NCBI GenBank assembly: GCA_963728355.1 | Contig: CAVSJQ010000014.1 | Span: 248,001 to 312,000, forward strand | Length of the DNA stretch: 64,000 bases | DNA from: Sva-07 sp963728355 | GTDB lineage: Bacteria > Actinomycetota > Acidimicrobiia > Acidimicrobiales > Ilumatobacteraceae | Direction: 5' to 3' | In this document: one piece after another, positions 29,343-38,103 of the stretch | How positions within the stretch are numbered: the first letter of the stretch is position 1 | Layout: each line of letters begins with the position of its first letter | The notes under the pieces: generated by a model | What the model saw: only the letters and a program-made list of their open reading frames with translations | What the model was told of the DNA's origin: nothing | The model's database searches: none | Program-made: the position numbers and the translations under genes

Positions 29343-31902
29343 ATGGGCGAGGTGCAGGGGCCGAGGAAGGACGAGACGCCGGCAAGGACGCGGTCCGAGC
29401 ACGTCGATGCGGTCGGTGCCGTGATCTGTGTGGCGGTCGCAGCACTGCTGTTGATCGCCGGCAACGGACGGGCCCCGGTGATCGACGCTGCTCCCCCACC
29501 CCTCGGCCGATCGGATCACGGCGCCGCCGGAACCGCTCGGAACGGGTTCGGGGGATCGATCGCTCCGTCGCCGACGATGCGTTCGTGGCCGGGGACCGGC
29601 GCCGGCGGCAACGGCGGGCCGTTCGCATTCATCGGCGCGCACTACGGCGCGCTGTGGCAGGTGCCGACGTCGGCCAACAACTCGAGCGGCGTCGGATACT
29701 GCGTGATGGAGGACGTCGGCGGCGAAGGGACCGTCTCGCTTCATCCCGATCCGCCGATGTGGGACGCCGCCGAGATGGCCAGAGCGGCGGCGCTCATGTC
29801 GATGTTCGGCGGCGACCGGGTCGTCCCGTACGGCATCGACGCCAGCGGCGCCTACGACATCGCATCCGGTGAATGGCAGCAGCCGATGTTGTACGGCGGT
29901 GGCGAGTACACCCGTCGGCGCCACGTCGCCGTCAACTTCGGGGTGAAGATGTTCCTCGAGGACGCCAGCCCGACGGGTGCCGTCGCCGGGCTCAAGCTCG
30001 CACGGGACACCGCCGTCGTCGACGGCGCGGGCGGCGACTTCTCTGCGCTGCGCAACGGGTACACGATGGCGCAACGCCTGGCGGGTGTCGCCGAGGCGCA
30101 ACACGCCGTCGGAGGCGTGCAACTCCGCTTCGTGTGGGCGACGCCGGACGGTGCCGCACCGACGACACCCGGCACGCATCCGCTCGAGGTCCAGGCCTTC
30201 GACGCGACCGGCAAGCCGGTCGGCTTCGTGCCGATCGTCGTGCTGTCCGAGATCGGGATCGACGGAGCCCGCACGGTCGGTGCCGTCGCCACCGTCGACC
30301 GCTCGGGTGACACGCCCGACGACACCGCCCGGTGGACGGCCGCCGCGGCGCTCGGCTGGCCGACGATGGACATGGCGGGATCGATGGCCGCCGACGCCAG
30401 GTTCGAACTCGCGGCGAACCCGGCGGGTGCCGACGTCACCGACGCGTCGGGCGTCGCCCGCTTCGACATCGCCATCGCCGGCGACGACTGGCAACTCGCC
30501 GTGCACACCCAGGCGCCGACCGCCGACGTGTCGCTCTACGCCGGCACCGGCATCCAGGGCCAGGTCACCTGGACCGGACCGCCACAGTCCGCGACCGCGC
30601 AGGTGATCGTCACCCCGCCGCCGCCTCCGCCACCGCCGTCGACGACCTCACCGCCACCTCCACCTCCGACGACGACGACTCCTCCGCCACCTCCACCTCC
30701 GACGACGACGCTTCCGACACCGTCGGTGCCGCCGACCGTCGGGACGTTCGGCGTGCGCAAGGTGCTCGACGACGCCGACGTGCAGGGCGACCGCGACATG
30801 TCGGGGTTCGAGTTCGAGGTCACCGGGGCTGGCGGAACCCGGTCGCGTCGAGTGGTCACCGCCGCCGATGGACGAACCCCGTTGCTCGAGGCGGCTGCCG
30901 GGACGTACACGATCACCGAGGTCGGACGACCGTCGTGGGCAGCCGGACTCGGCGACGGCGGGCCGGTGACGTTCACGCACGACCCCGACGGCACGTCCGA
31001 CATTCGGGAAATCATCTACACCAACGAGGTGCCGACCCCGTCGATCAGCACGAGCGCCCGCGACGGACGCGACGGCGACCGGATGGTCGAGCCTCGCGGC
31101 GGGCGGCGCCACGATCGTCGACACCGTCAGCCACACCAGCCTCGTGCCCGGAACCGAGTACGTGATCAGCGGAGAACTGATGGTGCGACCAGGCGGTCGA
31201 TCGGCATCGGCCGCCGATGCCTCGGCGGGCGAGACGATCGCCGCGGGCCGCACGGCCGACGCGACGGTGGCCAGTTCGACCGTCGCACTGACCGAGATGA
31301 TCCCGACCGGCGTCGCCGGCTCGACGACGTTCGTGCCCAGCCGGCCCGACGGGGAGATCGATGTGGAGTTCACGGTGCCGGCCGACTCACCGCTGGTCGG
31401 CCACGACGTCGTGGTGTACCAGCAACTTGCCATCGCATCGTCCGGACGCATCGTCGCCGTCCACGCCGATCCTCACGCCGTCGAGCAGACCGTCCGGTTC
31501 ACCGACACCACTCCCCCGCCGACCCGCCCGTCACGACCGTGCCGGCCACCACCGCGCCGTCCCACCACCACTCCAGCGACGACGACCTGGCTCTCCCAAC
31601 GACGACCGTGCCGACCGCCGACTGCGCCGACCTCCACCGAATCGTCAGCTCCGCCGACGACGGTCGCCGCCGCATCCCCCGGAACAGAGCCCCCGACCAG
31701 CCCGACCACATCCACAGCGGCCGCCGCCCCACCGACCACCCCACCTGCACCCCCGTTGGCGCGCACGGGCAGCAACGCAGCGGACCGCAAGGCACTCGTC
31801 GGCATCGTGCTGCTGCTGCTCGGCGCCGGGCTGCTGATCGCCGCACGCCGACCGGCGGTCACCGGTTCGTCGACACCACGCCGCAGCGTCAGTGCGTCAT
31901 GA
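29343..31902 (+). pseudogene. Sortase-type surface protein with SpaA/Cna-B and VaFE domains, LARTG signal; frameshifted
   Basis: Exported cell-wall protein. The N-terminal membrane/signal segment (AVGAVICVAVAALLLIAG) leads to a roughly 350-residue head of unknown fold (FAFIGAHYGALWQVP, SGVGYCVMEDVGG, ALMSMFGGDRVVPYGID), then a Pro/Thr linker and a SpaA/Cna-B-like domain (FGVRKVLDDADVQGDRD to AAAGTYTITEV). A VaFE-type ester-bond domain follows after one extra base near 31096: GGATIVDTVSHTSLVPGTEY, ending in TVRFTDT. The tail has a Thr/Pro stalk and LARTGSN, a hydrophobic helix (ALVGIVLLLLGAGLLIA) and basic residues, a sorting signal of the LAXTG type used by actinobacterial class E sortases. 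One or two more shifts are possible in the Pro/Thr stalk (31510-31640). No sortase gene lies in the window. Confidence 0.7.
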
Positions 31903-32599
31903 GCGCCACGGGGAGCCCGAGGCCGACATCGGCGCGGATCGTCGCGATCCGGCGTCCGGGTTGGACGGCGTCCTTCGGAGGCGAGATGCGGTCGGAGCCG
32001 ATCAGGCCACAGGCCGCATCGAGATCGTCCACGATGAGGACCAGACCCCAGAACGACGCCGGCCCGTCAGGCAGGTCCGGCCGCTCCACGAGCTCCACGA
32101 TCAGGCCGCCCCGACCGATGCGGTGGAACCCCTGGCGCATCGGGCCGACCTCGCGGATGCGCTTGAGCTCGCAGCCGGTCGCTTCTGCGATGGCCGCACT
32201 GGTGCGCTCGAGGTCCGCCGTCAACACGACCACGTGATCGAGGCCCGACGCCCCCAACGGATGCGGCGCGTACATCGGCGTCATCGGGTCGACGAACTCG
32301 GTCGACAGGCCGTCGACGTCGAACGGGCCAACCCGCTCGTCGGCGATCTCGGTGGCCTGCGTCCCGGATTCCGGGACCGACGCCACCGAGTTCGGTCGGG
32401 CGGCGCCGCTGAGTGCCCAACCGACGATCCCGCCCTCACCCGGATGATCGGCGCCCGACACCAGACGGATCGACGCGCCGACCAGCGGGATCACCCCATC
32501 GTCGGTCACCGTCAGTCCGAGCGAGCGCCAGGCGTCGGGATCGCCGACGACGGCCAACCACTCGACCTTGGGATCCGCCGTGCCGGTGCCGTCGCTCAT
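31889..32599 (-). CDS. VOC-superfamily (glyoxalase/dioxygenase-like) protein
   Basis: A 236-residue protein with two beta-alpha-beta-beta-beta modules of the vicinal-oxygen-chelate fold. The second is clear: GLDHVVVLTADLERTSAAIAE (metal His), ELKRIREVGPMRQGFHRIG and GLIVELVERPD (Glu), then FWGLVLIVDDLDAACGLIG. The N-terminal module has AWRSLGLTVTDDGVIPLVG. ATG 32599 is the first start giving a plausible N-terminus; the longer upstream frame is Arg-rich shadow of the bL37 region. Its end overlaps the surface-protein gene end by 14 bases (convergent). The substrate is unknown; such single-gene members are often annotated glyoxalase-like. Confidence 0.8.
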   Translation of the reverse strand: MSDGTGTADPKVEWLAVVGDPDAWRSLGLTVTDDGVIPLVGASIRLVSGADHPGEGGIVGWALSGAARPNSVASVPESGTQATEIADERVGPFDVDGLSTEFVDPMTPMYAPHPLGASGLDHVVVLTADLERTSAAIAEATGCELKRIREVGPMRQGFHRIGRGGLIVELVERPDLPDGPASFWGLVLIVDDLDAACGLIGSDRISPPKDAVQPGRRIATIRADVGLGLPVALMTH

Positions 32600-32747
32600 C
32601 GGAGCAGTCTCGTCCGCAGCGACCCGCTGGCGGAAGCTGGGCGTCCGACCCCGAACGCGACAAAGCGCCCGATCGACGGCTCCGAGGATGGAGCGGCCCA
32701 TCGGGCGCTTCAGCGATTCGATGCGCTCGTGGAGCGCGGTCGACTTG

Positions 32748-32834
32748 TCAGCCGCGGCCCATGTTGGGGCGCTTGCCGTGATTCGCCTTCGAGCGGCGCA
32801 TCTTGGCCTTCTTCTTCTTGGTCTTCTTCGACAT
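32748..32834 (-). CDS. 50S ribosomal protein bL37-like, 28 residues
   Basis: A very short, extremely basic frame: MSKKTKKKKAKMRRS, then KANHGKRPNMGRG and a stop. The ANHGKRPN core is the signature of the tiny actinobacterial ribosomal protein bL37 seen in mycobacterial large subunits, and the poly-Lys/Arg N-terminus fits an rRNA-buried peptide. It is shorter than most annotation cut-offs. The gene stands alone between the VOC gene and a long hairpin. The family assignment rests on memory of the motif, not a search. Confidence 0.7.
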   Translation of the reverse strand: MSKKTKKKKAKMRRSKANHGKRPNMGRG

Positions 32835-32904
32835 AGGGACGCCATGCTACGGCGCCCCGAGGTCCACCCCAACCGTTGCCCCGATCCCCACCACGTTTGC
32901 GTAC

Positions 32905-32933
32905 GAATCCGGGTGGGGCGCCCCACCGGAATC
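32905..32933. promoter_or_regulatory. Long GC-rich hairpin between divergent genes
   Basis: A perfect GGTGGGGCGCCCCACC core with imperfect flanking arms (GAATCC and GGAATC) can form a strong stem. It sits between the start of the bL37-like gene (leftward) and the serine hydrolase (rightward). Without a T-run it is not a standard terminator; its role is unknown. Confidence 0.35.
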
Positions 32934-32996
32934 CTCACGCGAACGAGGGGAACGCCCGGTCGGACGTCACCGGCGGCCGCGACGTAATTTGCGCCG

Positions 32997-34163
32997 ATGG
33001 CAGAAATTCACGGCACGGTCGCACCCGGATTCGAAGCGGTACAGGCGGCCTTCGCTGACAACTTCGACAGCAACGGCGACGTGGGTGCGTCGGTGGCGAT
33101 CACCGTCGGCGGCGAGTTCGTCGTCGACCTGTGGGGTGGCACCGCCACCTTCGACGGACCGGACGACGACGAGGCCGGCCGACCGGGAGTCGAGGGCGAC
33201 TGGCAGGACGACACGATCATCAACGTCTGGTCGACCACCAAGACGATGGCGGCGCTGTGCTGTCTGATCCTGGCCGACCGCGGGGAACTCGACCTGTACG
33301 AACCGATCGCCACGTACTGGCCCGAGTTCGCCGCCGCCGGCAAGGAACACATCGCCACCCGGCACGTGCTCAGCCACACCGCCGGCCTGTCGGGTTGGGA
33401 CGAACCGCTCGAGATGTCCGACCTCCTGAACCACGACAAGCTGGTCGCCATCCACGCCCGCCAGGCGCCGTGGTGGGAGCCGGGCACGCAGTCCGGCTAC
33501 CACGCGATCAGCCAGGGCTACCTGCTCGGCGAGATCGTCAAGCGGGTCGACGGACGCAGCCTCGGCACGTTCTTCGCCGACGAGGTCGCCGGACCGCTCG
33601 GCGCCGACTTCCACATCGGCACGCCCGAGTCGTGCGACCCTCGTGTCGCTCGCGTCATCCCGCCGGCGTCCGGCCTGGCGGGCACCGATCTCGATCCCGG
33701 ATCGGTGGCGATGCGCACTCTCGGCAATCCGGCACTCGCCGCCGAGTTCTCCTGGCGCAAGGACTGGCGGCGCGCCGAGATCCCCGCCGCCGGCGGCCAC
33801 GGCAACGCCCGCTCGGTCGCCCTGTGCCACACGCCGACGGCCTGCGGCGGCACGGCGCGCGGCGTGGAGCTGCTCTCCGACGAGGGCGTCGCCCGCATCT
33901 TCGACGCCCAGTACGAGGGTCCCGACCTGATCCTGCCCGCCGAGCTGAAGATGGGCATGGGCTTCGGCCTGCCGAGCCCGATGCTGCCGGTGCCGAATCC
34001 CCGCACGTGTTTCTGGGGCGGCTGGGGAGGTTCCCTCGCGATCATCGACATCGACGCACAGATGAGCTTCGGCTACGTGATGAACCGGATGGGCGACGGC
34101 ACGACCGGCGACCTCCGCGCCGCCGGTCTGCTGATGGCCGCATACGGCGCCCTCATGTCCTGA
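32997..34163 (+). CDS. Serine hydrolase, beta-lactamase/EstB family
   Basis: A 388-residue penicillin-binding-protein-like hydrolase. The catalytic SxxK motif is VWSTTKTMAALCC (Ser-Thr-Thr-Lys), followed by the second-motif region SGYHAISQGYLLGEIVKR, which has Tyr in place, and GGHGNARSVA near the third motif. ATRHVLSHTAGLSGWDEP is the standard family segment. No signal peptide is seen, so it is cytoplasmic and more likely an esterase (EstB type) than a cell-wall enzyme. ATG 32997 has no strong upstream alternative. It is a single gene followed by two copies of the dispersed palindrome. Confidence 0.85.
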   Translation: MAEIHGTVAPGFEAVQAAFADNFDSNGDVGASVAITVGGEFVVDLWGGTATFDGPDDDEAGRPGVEGDWQDDTIINVWSTTKTMAALCCLILADRGELDLYEPIATYWPEFAAAGKEHIATRHVLSHTAGLSGWDEPLEMSDLLNHDKLVAIHARQAPWWEPGTQSGYHAISQGYLLGEIVKRVDGRSLGTFFADEVAGPLGADFHIGTPESCDPRVARVIPPASGLAGTDLDPGSVAMRTLGNPALAAEFSWRKDWRRAEIPAAGGHGNARSVALCHTPTACGGTARGVELLSDEGVARIFDAQYEGPDLILPAELKMGMGFGLPSPMLPVPNPRTCFWGGWGGSLAIIDIDAQMSFGYVMNRMGDGTTGDLRAAGLLMAAYGALMS

Positions 34164-34222
34164 CCACATGTCCTGACCACCACACCACGGGCCCAACCCC
34201 TGGCAACCGCCCGACGGCCCAG

Positions 34223-34280
34223 CCCGAAAAATGTGCGAATCGGCCCGCCGCTGATGCTCTGGCGCACACAATTCGGGGGG
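34223..34280. repeat. Dispersed palindromic repeat (family A), copy 1
   Basis: Starts CCGAAAAATGTGCGAATCGG and ends GGCGCACACAATTCGGGG, able to form an imperfect stem. First member of a pair in the gap between the serine hydrolase and PHP genes (both 3' ends face it). Confidence 0.8.
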
Positions 34281-34294
34281 GTCCGATCCTGCGA

Positions 34295-34350
34295 CCGAAA
34301 TGTGCGCAGATCGACCCGCTCAGGGAGCGATCGTGCGCAATTTTTCGGGG
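34295..34350. repeat. Dispersed palindromic repeat (family A), copy 2
   Basis: Starts CCGAAATGTGCGCAGATCG and ends CGTGCGCAATTTTTCGGG. The T-run after a GC stem could give bidirectional termination between the convergent genes. Confidence 0.8.
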
Positions 34351-34360
34351 GTGAGCGGGG

Positions 34361-35374
34361 TCAGGCGGCGGTCCAGGCGAGCAGGTCGTCGGCGGACAGC
34401 GTGTTGACGATCCGCTCGATCGGGACGCCTCGCTCGGCAGCGCGGTCACAGCCGAACGGCTGCCACTCGAGCTGGCCCGTGGCGTGGGCATCGGAGTCGA
34501 TCGAGAACCAGCAGCCGTGCTCGATCGCCACGTCGAGCAGCTCACGGGGAGGGTCGAGCCGCTCGGGCCGGCAGTTGATCTCGACCGCCGTGTGGAACTG
34601 TGCGCAGGCGGCGAACACGTAGTCGGCGTCGAACTGCGAGGGCGGACGCTTGCCGATCATCCGCCCGGTGCAGTGCCCGAGGATGTCGACGTGCGGCGAC
34701 GCGACCGCCATGAGCATCCGTTCGGTCATCTGCTGACGATCCATCCGCAGCTTCGAATGCACGCTCGCGACCACGACGTCGAGGCGCGCCAGCATGTCGT
34801 CGGACAAATCGAGCGAACCGTCCTCGAGGATGTCGACCTCCATGCCCGACAGGATCCGAAAGTCGTGTCCCGCCGCCGCGATGTCGGCGTTGACGGCGGC
34901 GATCCGGTCGAGCTGGTCGGCCAGGCGCTCCTCGTTCAGACCGTGGGCGATCGTGAGCCGCGCCGAATGGTCGGTCTGCACCATGTAGTCGTGGCCGATC
35001 GCCATCGCTGTCGCCGCCATCGCCTCGATCGGCGCTCCCCCGTCACTCCACGTCGAGTGCAGGTGGCAGTCGCCGCGCAGCGCATCGCGGTACACCTGGC
35101 CCTCCGGGGTGATCGGCACCTGCGACTCGGCTTCGATCTTCGCGAGATAGGCGGGCTCGCGGCCGGCGAGTGCGTCGGCGATCACGGCCGCCGTCGATGA
35201 TCCGATGCCGTCGAGGTCGGTGAGCGTGTGAGCCTCGGCGCGCTCGGCGAGTTCCTCCGCGGGCGTCGAACGGACGACGTCGAGAGCCCGGGTGAAGGCC
35301 TTGGCCTTGAAGCCGGACTCGTGGGCCCGGTCGAGGCAGTGGATCACGCGCAGCAGCGCCTGCTCGGGCGTCAT
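34361..35374 (-). CDS. PHP-domain metallo-phosphoesterase with N-terminal HhH region (PolX C-terminal-like)
   Basis: A 337-residue protein. The N-terminal about 90 residues have a helix-hairpin-helix-like DNA-binding piece (LTDLDGIGSSTAAVIADALAG). The PHP domain follows with its metal ligands: DCHLHSTWSDGG, MVQTDHSARL, ILSGMEVDILEDG, VASVHSKLRM, DILGHCTGR and SIDSDAHATGQLEW. This is the layout of the C-terminal part of bacterial PolX and of stand-alone PHP proteins, with trinuclear-metal phosphatase or nuclease activity. ATG 35374 gives a sensible N-terminus (MTPEQALLRVIHCLDRAHE). A repair-related nuclease role is inferred; histidinol phosphatase is less likely because of the HhH segment. Confidence 0.85.
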   Translation of the reverse strand: MTPEQALLRVIHCLDRAHESGFKAKAFTRALDVVRSTPAEELAERAEAHTLTDLDGIGSSTAAVIADALAGREPAYLAKIEAESQVPITPEGQVYRDALRGDCHLHSTWSDGGAPIEAMAATAMAIGHDYMVQTDHSARLTIAHGLNEERLADQLDRIAAVNADIAAAGHDFRILSGMEVDILEDGSLDLSDDMLARLDVVVASVHSKLRMDRQQMTERMLMAVASPHVDILGHCTGRMIGKRPPSQFDADYVFAACAQFHTAVEINCRPERLDPPRELLDVAIEHGCWFSIDSDAHATGQLEWQPFGCDRAAERGVPIERIVNTLSADDLLAWTAA

Positions 35375-35490
35375 GCCGGCGACGATACCCGCCGGTCGAT
35401 CTCGGCGGCCTCCGTCCCACCATCCGGGACTCAGGCAACCGAGATGCCGCAGGGTTCCGGATCGGATGACCGAGCGCCCACTGTCCGCGC

Positions 35491-36408
35491 ATGCGACTCT
35501 CCGACTTCGACGACTGGGCACGGGGGCATCACGGCGTCATCACCCGCCAACGTTCCGGCCTCTCGCGCTCGGCCTGGTACCGCGCGATCGATGCCGGCAC
35601 GCTGATCGCACTGCACCCCAACGTCGCTCGCCTGCCGGGCACGGCCGACACGCCCGAGCAGCGCATCATCGCCGGTGTTGCCGCCGCCGGTCCCGAGGCG
35701 CTCGCCTCGCACCGGTCGGCGGCGCGTCTGTGGGGCATTCCCCGCCCGGACGACGACCCCGTCGACGTGATCGATGCCCGCGGCGGCACGCAGGCGGCGC
35801 TCGACGGCGTGATCGTGCACCGGCCCGTCGACCGTATGCGGCTAACACCACAGCGTCGTTTCGAGATCCCGTGCACGAACGTGCTTCGGACCCTCGCCGA
35901 TCTGGGCGCCGTTGACGCCGCCGGTGTGAGCGCCGCCGTCGGGCACGTCATCGCCGTGCGGCTCGCCGACCTGAACGCGCTGGAGACCGCCGCTCGCGAG
36001 CATTCGCAGCGGGGACGGCCGGGGATCCCCGCGTTGCGTGACGCGATCGACGACTGGTCGATCGACGCCAAACCGGCCGACTCGATTCTCGAGGCGATGA
36101 TGGCCCGGCTCATCCGCCGCCACACGCTCGCACCCGTGGAGTTCCACCCGACCATCGCCGGCTTCGAGGTCGACTTCCGGGTGATCGGCACGCCGGTCAT
36201 CCTCGAGTGCGACGGCTGGACGCACCACGGCCTGGACCGGGCCGGCTTCGAACACGACCGATCGCGAGACGCCGAGCTCATCGCGGCCGGCTGGATCGTC
36301 GTGCGGTTCACCTACCGAGCGGTGACCGTTCGACCCAGCGCTGTCGCCCGACGGATCCGTGCCGCGACCGAACGGTGGATGACGGCGCCCTCACCCGACG
36401 CCGCCTGA
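35491..36408 (+). CDS. AbiEi-like wHTH protein with DUF559 (PD-(D/E)XK/Vsr-like) domain
   Basis: A 305-residue protein. The N-terminal region (HHGVITRQRSGLSRSAWYRAI) is the winged-helix segment seen in AbiEi-type antitoxins, followed by a middle domain (ALASHRSAARLWGIP). The C-terminal DUF559/Vsr-fold part has FEVDFRVIGTPVILECDGW, then H and R residues and AAGWIVVRFTYRAV. D, E-x-D and the GW-RF end match the nuclease-like core. No AbiEii toxin gene is adjacent, so it is probably not a working toxin-antitoxin pair. Such proteins are common and multicopy in Actinobacteria with no fixed role; a second one lies at 52552-53502. It is followed by the 83-bp hairpin array. Confidence 0.75.
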   Translation: MRLSDFDDWARGHHGVITRQRSGLSRSAWYRAIDAGTLIALHPNVARLPGTADTPEQRIIAGVAAAGPEALASHRSAARLWGIPRPDDDPVDVIDARGGTQAALDGVIVHRPVDRMRLTPQRRFEIPCTNVLRTLADLGAVDAAGVSAAVGHVIAVRLADLNALETAAREHSQRGRPGIPALRDAIDDWSIDAKPADSILEAMMARLIRRHTLAPVEFHPTIAGFEVDFRVIGTPVILECDGWTHHGLDRAGFEHDRSRDAELIAAGWIVVRFTYRAVTVRPSAVARRIRAATERWMTAPSPDAA

Positions 36409-36417
36409 CCTTCTCCC

Positions 36418-36832
36418 GATCTCGGTGGCTCCAGTCCCGCTCGCCGGGACCCAGCCCACCGAGAACCGTCCAACGGCGGCGAGGGATCGCACGACTGCAC
36501 GATCTCGGTGGCTCCAGTCCCGCTTGCCGGGACCCAGCCCACCGAGAACCGTCCAACGCCGGCGAGGGATCGCACGAATGCACGATCTCGGTGGCTCCAG
36601 GCCCGCTCGCCGGGACCCAGCCCACCGAGAACCGTCCAACGCCGGCGAGGGATCGCACGAATGCACGATCTCGGTGGCTCCAGGCCCACTTGCCGGGACC
36701 CAGCCCACCGAGAACCGTCCAACGCCGGCGAGACATGGGAGGAGTACACGATCTCGGTGGACCCGGTCCCGCTCGCCGGGACCCAGCCCACCGAGAAGCC
36801 GCTCACCGACAGGCCGCTCACCGACAGACAGC
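36418..36832. repeat. Five-copy 83-bp hairpin tandem array plus short repeats
   Basis: Units begin GATCTCGGTGG at 36418, 36501, 36584, 36667 and 36750, an exact 83-base period. Each carries a stem of CTCGGTGG and CCACCGAG arms with inner GTCCCG and CGGGAC, enough for a stable hairpin, followed by a nearly constant spacer (ACCGTCCAACGCCGGCG). After the last unit, a 14-15 base motif (CCGCTCACCGACAG) repeats about three times. Units differ by single bases; the spacers are not unique, so this is not CRISPR. It fills the gap before ychF. Confidence 0.9.
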
Positions 36833-36900
36833 TCACCGGGAACGGTCCACCGGAGGGACCGGACCGAGCCGAACGTCGCCTCGGTAGCCTCGGGCGGTCC

Positions 36901-37989
36901 ATGGAACGTTTCGGACTGGTCGGTCTCCCCAACGCGGGCAAGAGCTCGCTGTACAACGCGCTGACCGGCGGTGGTGCGCTCGCCGCCCCGTACCCGTTCG
37001 CCACCAAGGACCCGAACATCGGCGTCGCCAAGGTCCCCGACGAGCGCCTCGACCGCCTGGCGGAGATGTCGAAGTCGAAGCAGACGATCCACGCGGCCGT
37101 CGAGGTGGTCGACATCGGCGGGCTGGTCGAGGGCGCCAGCAAGGGCGAGGGCCTCGGCAACAAGTTCCTCGCCAACATCCGCGAGGTCGACGCGATCGTG
37201 TTCGTGCTGCGGGCGTTCGTCAACGACGACATCACCGGTCCGTCGGACCCGCTGGAGCACCTCCGCGTCGTCGAGATCGAGCTCGCGCTCGCCGACCTCG
37301 AAACGGTCGAGAAGCGCCTCCACCAGACCCAGCGTCAGGCGAAGCTCGACAAGTCGATGGCCGAAGAAGCCGCCCATCTCCAGGTCGCCTACGACGCCCT
37401 GTCCGAGGGGCTGCCGCTCTACCGCGCCGGGTTGAAGGACGACGTCCGCGAGGCGCTCGCCCCATACTTCCTGCTCACCAACCGACGCGTGCTCGTGGTG
37501 GTCAACGTCGGCGAGGACGACATCGAGTCGATCCCCGAGAAGGAGGCGCTGGTCGCCGCCGAGTTCAACAACGCCGGCGACAACGTCGAGATCATCGGGA
37601 TGTGCGTCCAGATGGAAGCCGAAGCCGCCGCCATCGAGGACCCGATCGAGCGCGCCGAGATCCTCGAGGGCTTCGGCCTCGGCGAGGGTGCGCTGTTCCG
37701 GATGGTCCGCTCCGCCTATCACCTGCTCGGCCTGCGTACGTACTTCACCACCGGCGAAAAGGAATCGCGGGCCTGGACGTTCTACGAGGGCTCGACGGCG
37801 CCGGTGTGTGCCGGGCGCATCCACACCGACTTCCAGCGCGGTTTCATCAAGGCCGAGGTGATCCAGTGGGACGAGCTGCTGAAGCACGGGTCGTGGAACG
37901 CCGCCAAGGAGGCCGGCAAGATGCGCGTCGAGGGCAAGGACTACGTCGCCCAGGACGGCGACGTGATGGAGTTCCGCTTCAACGTATGA
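36901..37989 (+). CDS. ychF: Redox-regulated ATPase/GTPase YchF (OLA1 family)
   Basis: A 362-residue P-loop NTPase of the Obg family that prefers ATP. Motifs: GLVGLPNAGKSSLYNAL (G1), EVVDIGGLVEGASKGEGLGN (G3), VVVNVGEDD in place of the usual NKxD, and the C-terminal TGS domain (RTYFTTGEKESRAWTF, HTDFQRGFIKAEV). Full normal length. The frame is open far upstream through the repeat array, but ATG 36901 starts directly at the conserved MERFGLVGLPN and is chosen. YchF binds ribosomes and affects translation and stress responses in other bacteria. It is a stand-alone gene here, converging on the ThDP enzyme across two inverted palindromes. Confidence 0.95.
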   Translation: MERFGLVGLPNAGKSSLYNALTGGGALAAPYPFATKDPNIGVAKVPDERLDRLAEMSKSKQTIHAAVEVVDIGGLVEGASKGEGLGNKFLANIREVDAIVFVLRAFVNDDITGPSDPLEHLRVVEIELALADLETVEKRLHQTQRQAKLDKSMAEEAAHLQVAYDALSEGLPLYRAGLKDDVREALAPYFLLTNRRVLVVVNVGEDDIESIPEKEALVAAEFNNAGDNVEIIGMCVQMEAEAAAIEDPIERAEILEGFGLGEGALFRMVRSAYHLLGLRTYFTTGEKESRAWTFYEGSTAPVCAGRIHTDFQRGFIKAEVIQWDELLKHGSWNAAKEAGKMRVEGKDYVAQDGDVMEFRFNV

Positions 37990-37991
37990 GC

Positions 37992-38086
37992 GTGACGCCA
38001 GGGGTCAGACCCCCGGCGTCACACGGGCAATCATCGCCGGTTGCAGCCGCTGACCGTTACGCCGGGGGTCTGACCCCTGGCGTCAC
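37992..38086. repeat. Inverted pair of GGGGTCAGACCCC palindromes
   Basis: Copy 1 (37992-38022) is a 31-bp palindrome with GTGACGCC arms and the core GGGGTCAGACCCC. Copy 2 (38056-38086) is its reverse complement with one mismatch. They sit between convergent ychF and the ThDP-enzyme gene and could fold together into a cruciform or terminate both transcripts. The shape resembles REP-type elements. Confidence 0.8.
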
Positions 38087-38103
38087 GGTCCCTGGCGAAA
38101 CGG

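Noticed and set aside
35491..36408. A complete AbiE toxin-antitoxin pair
   Set aside because: No AbiEii-type nucleotidyltransferase gene lies next to either AbiEi-like gene.
36418..36832. CRISPR array
   Set aside because: Units are near-identical over the whole 83 bases with no unique spacers, and no cas genes are present.
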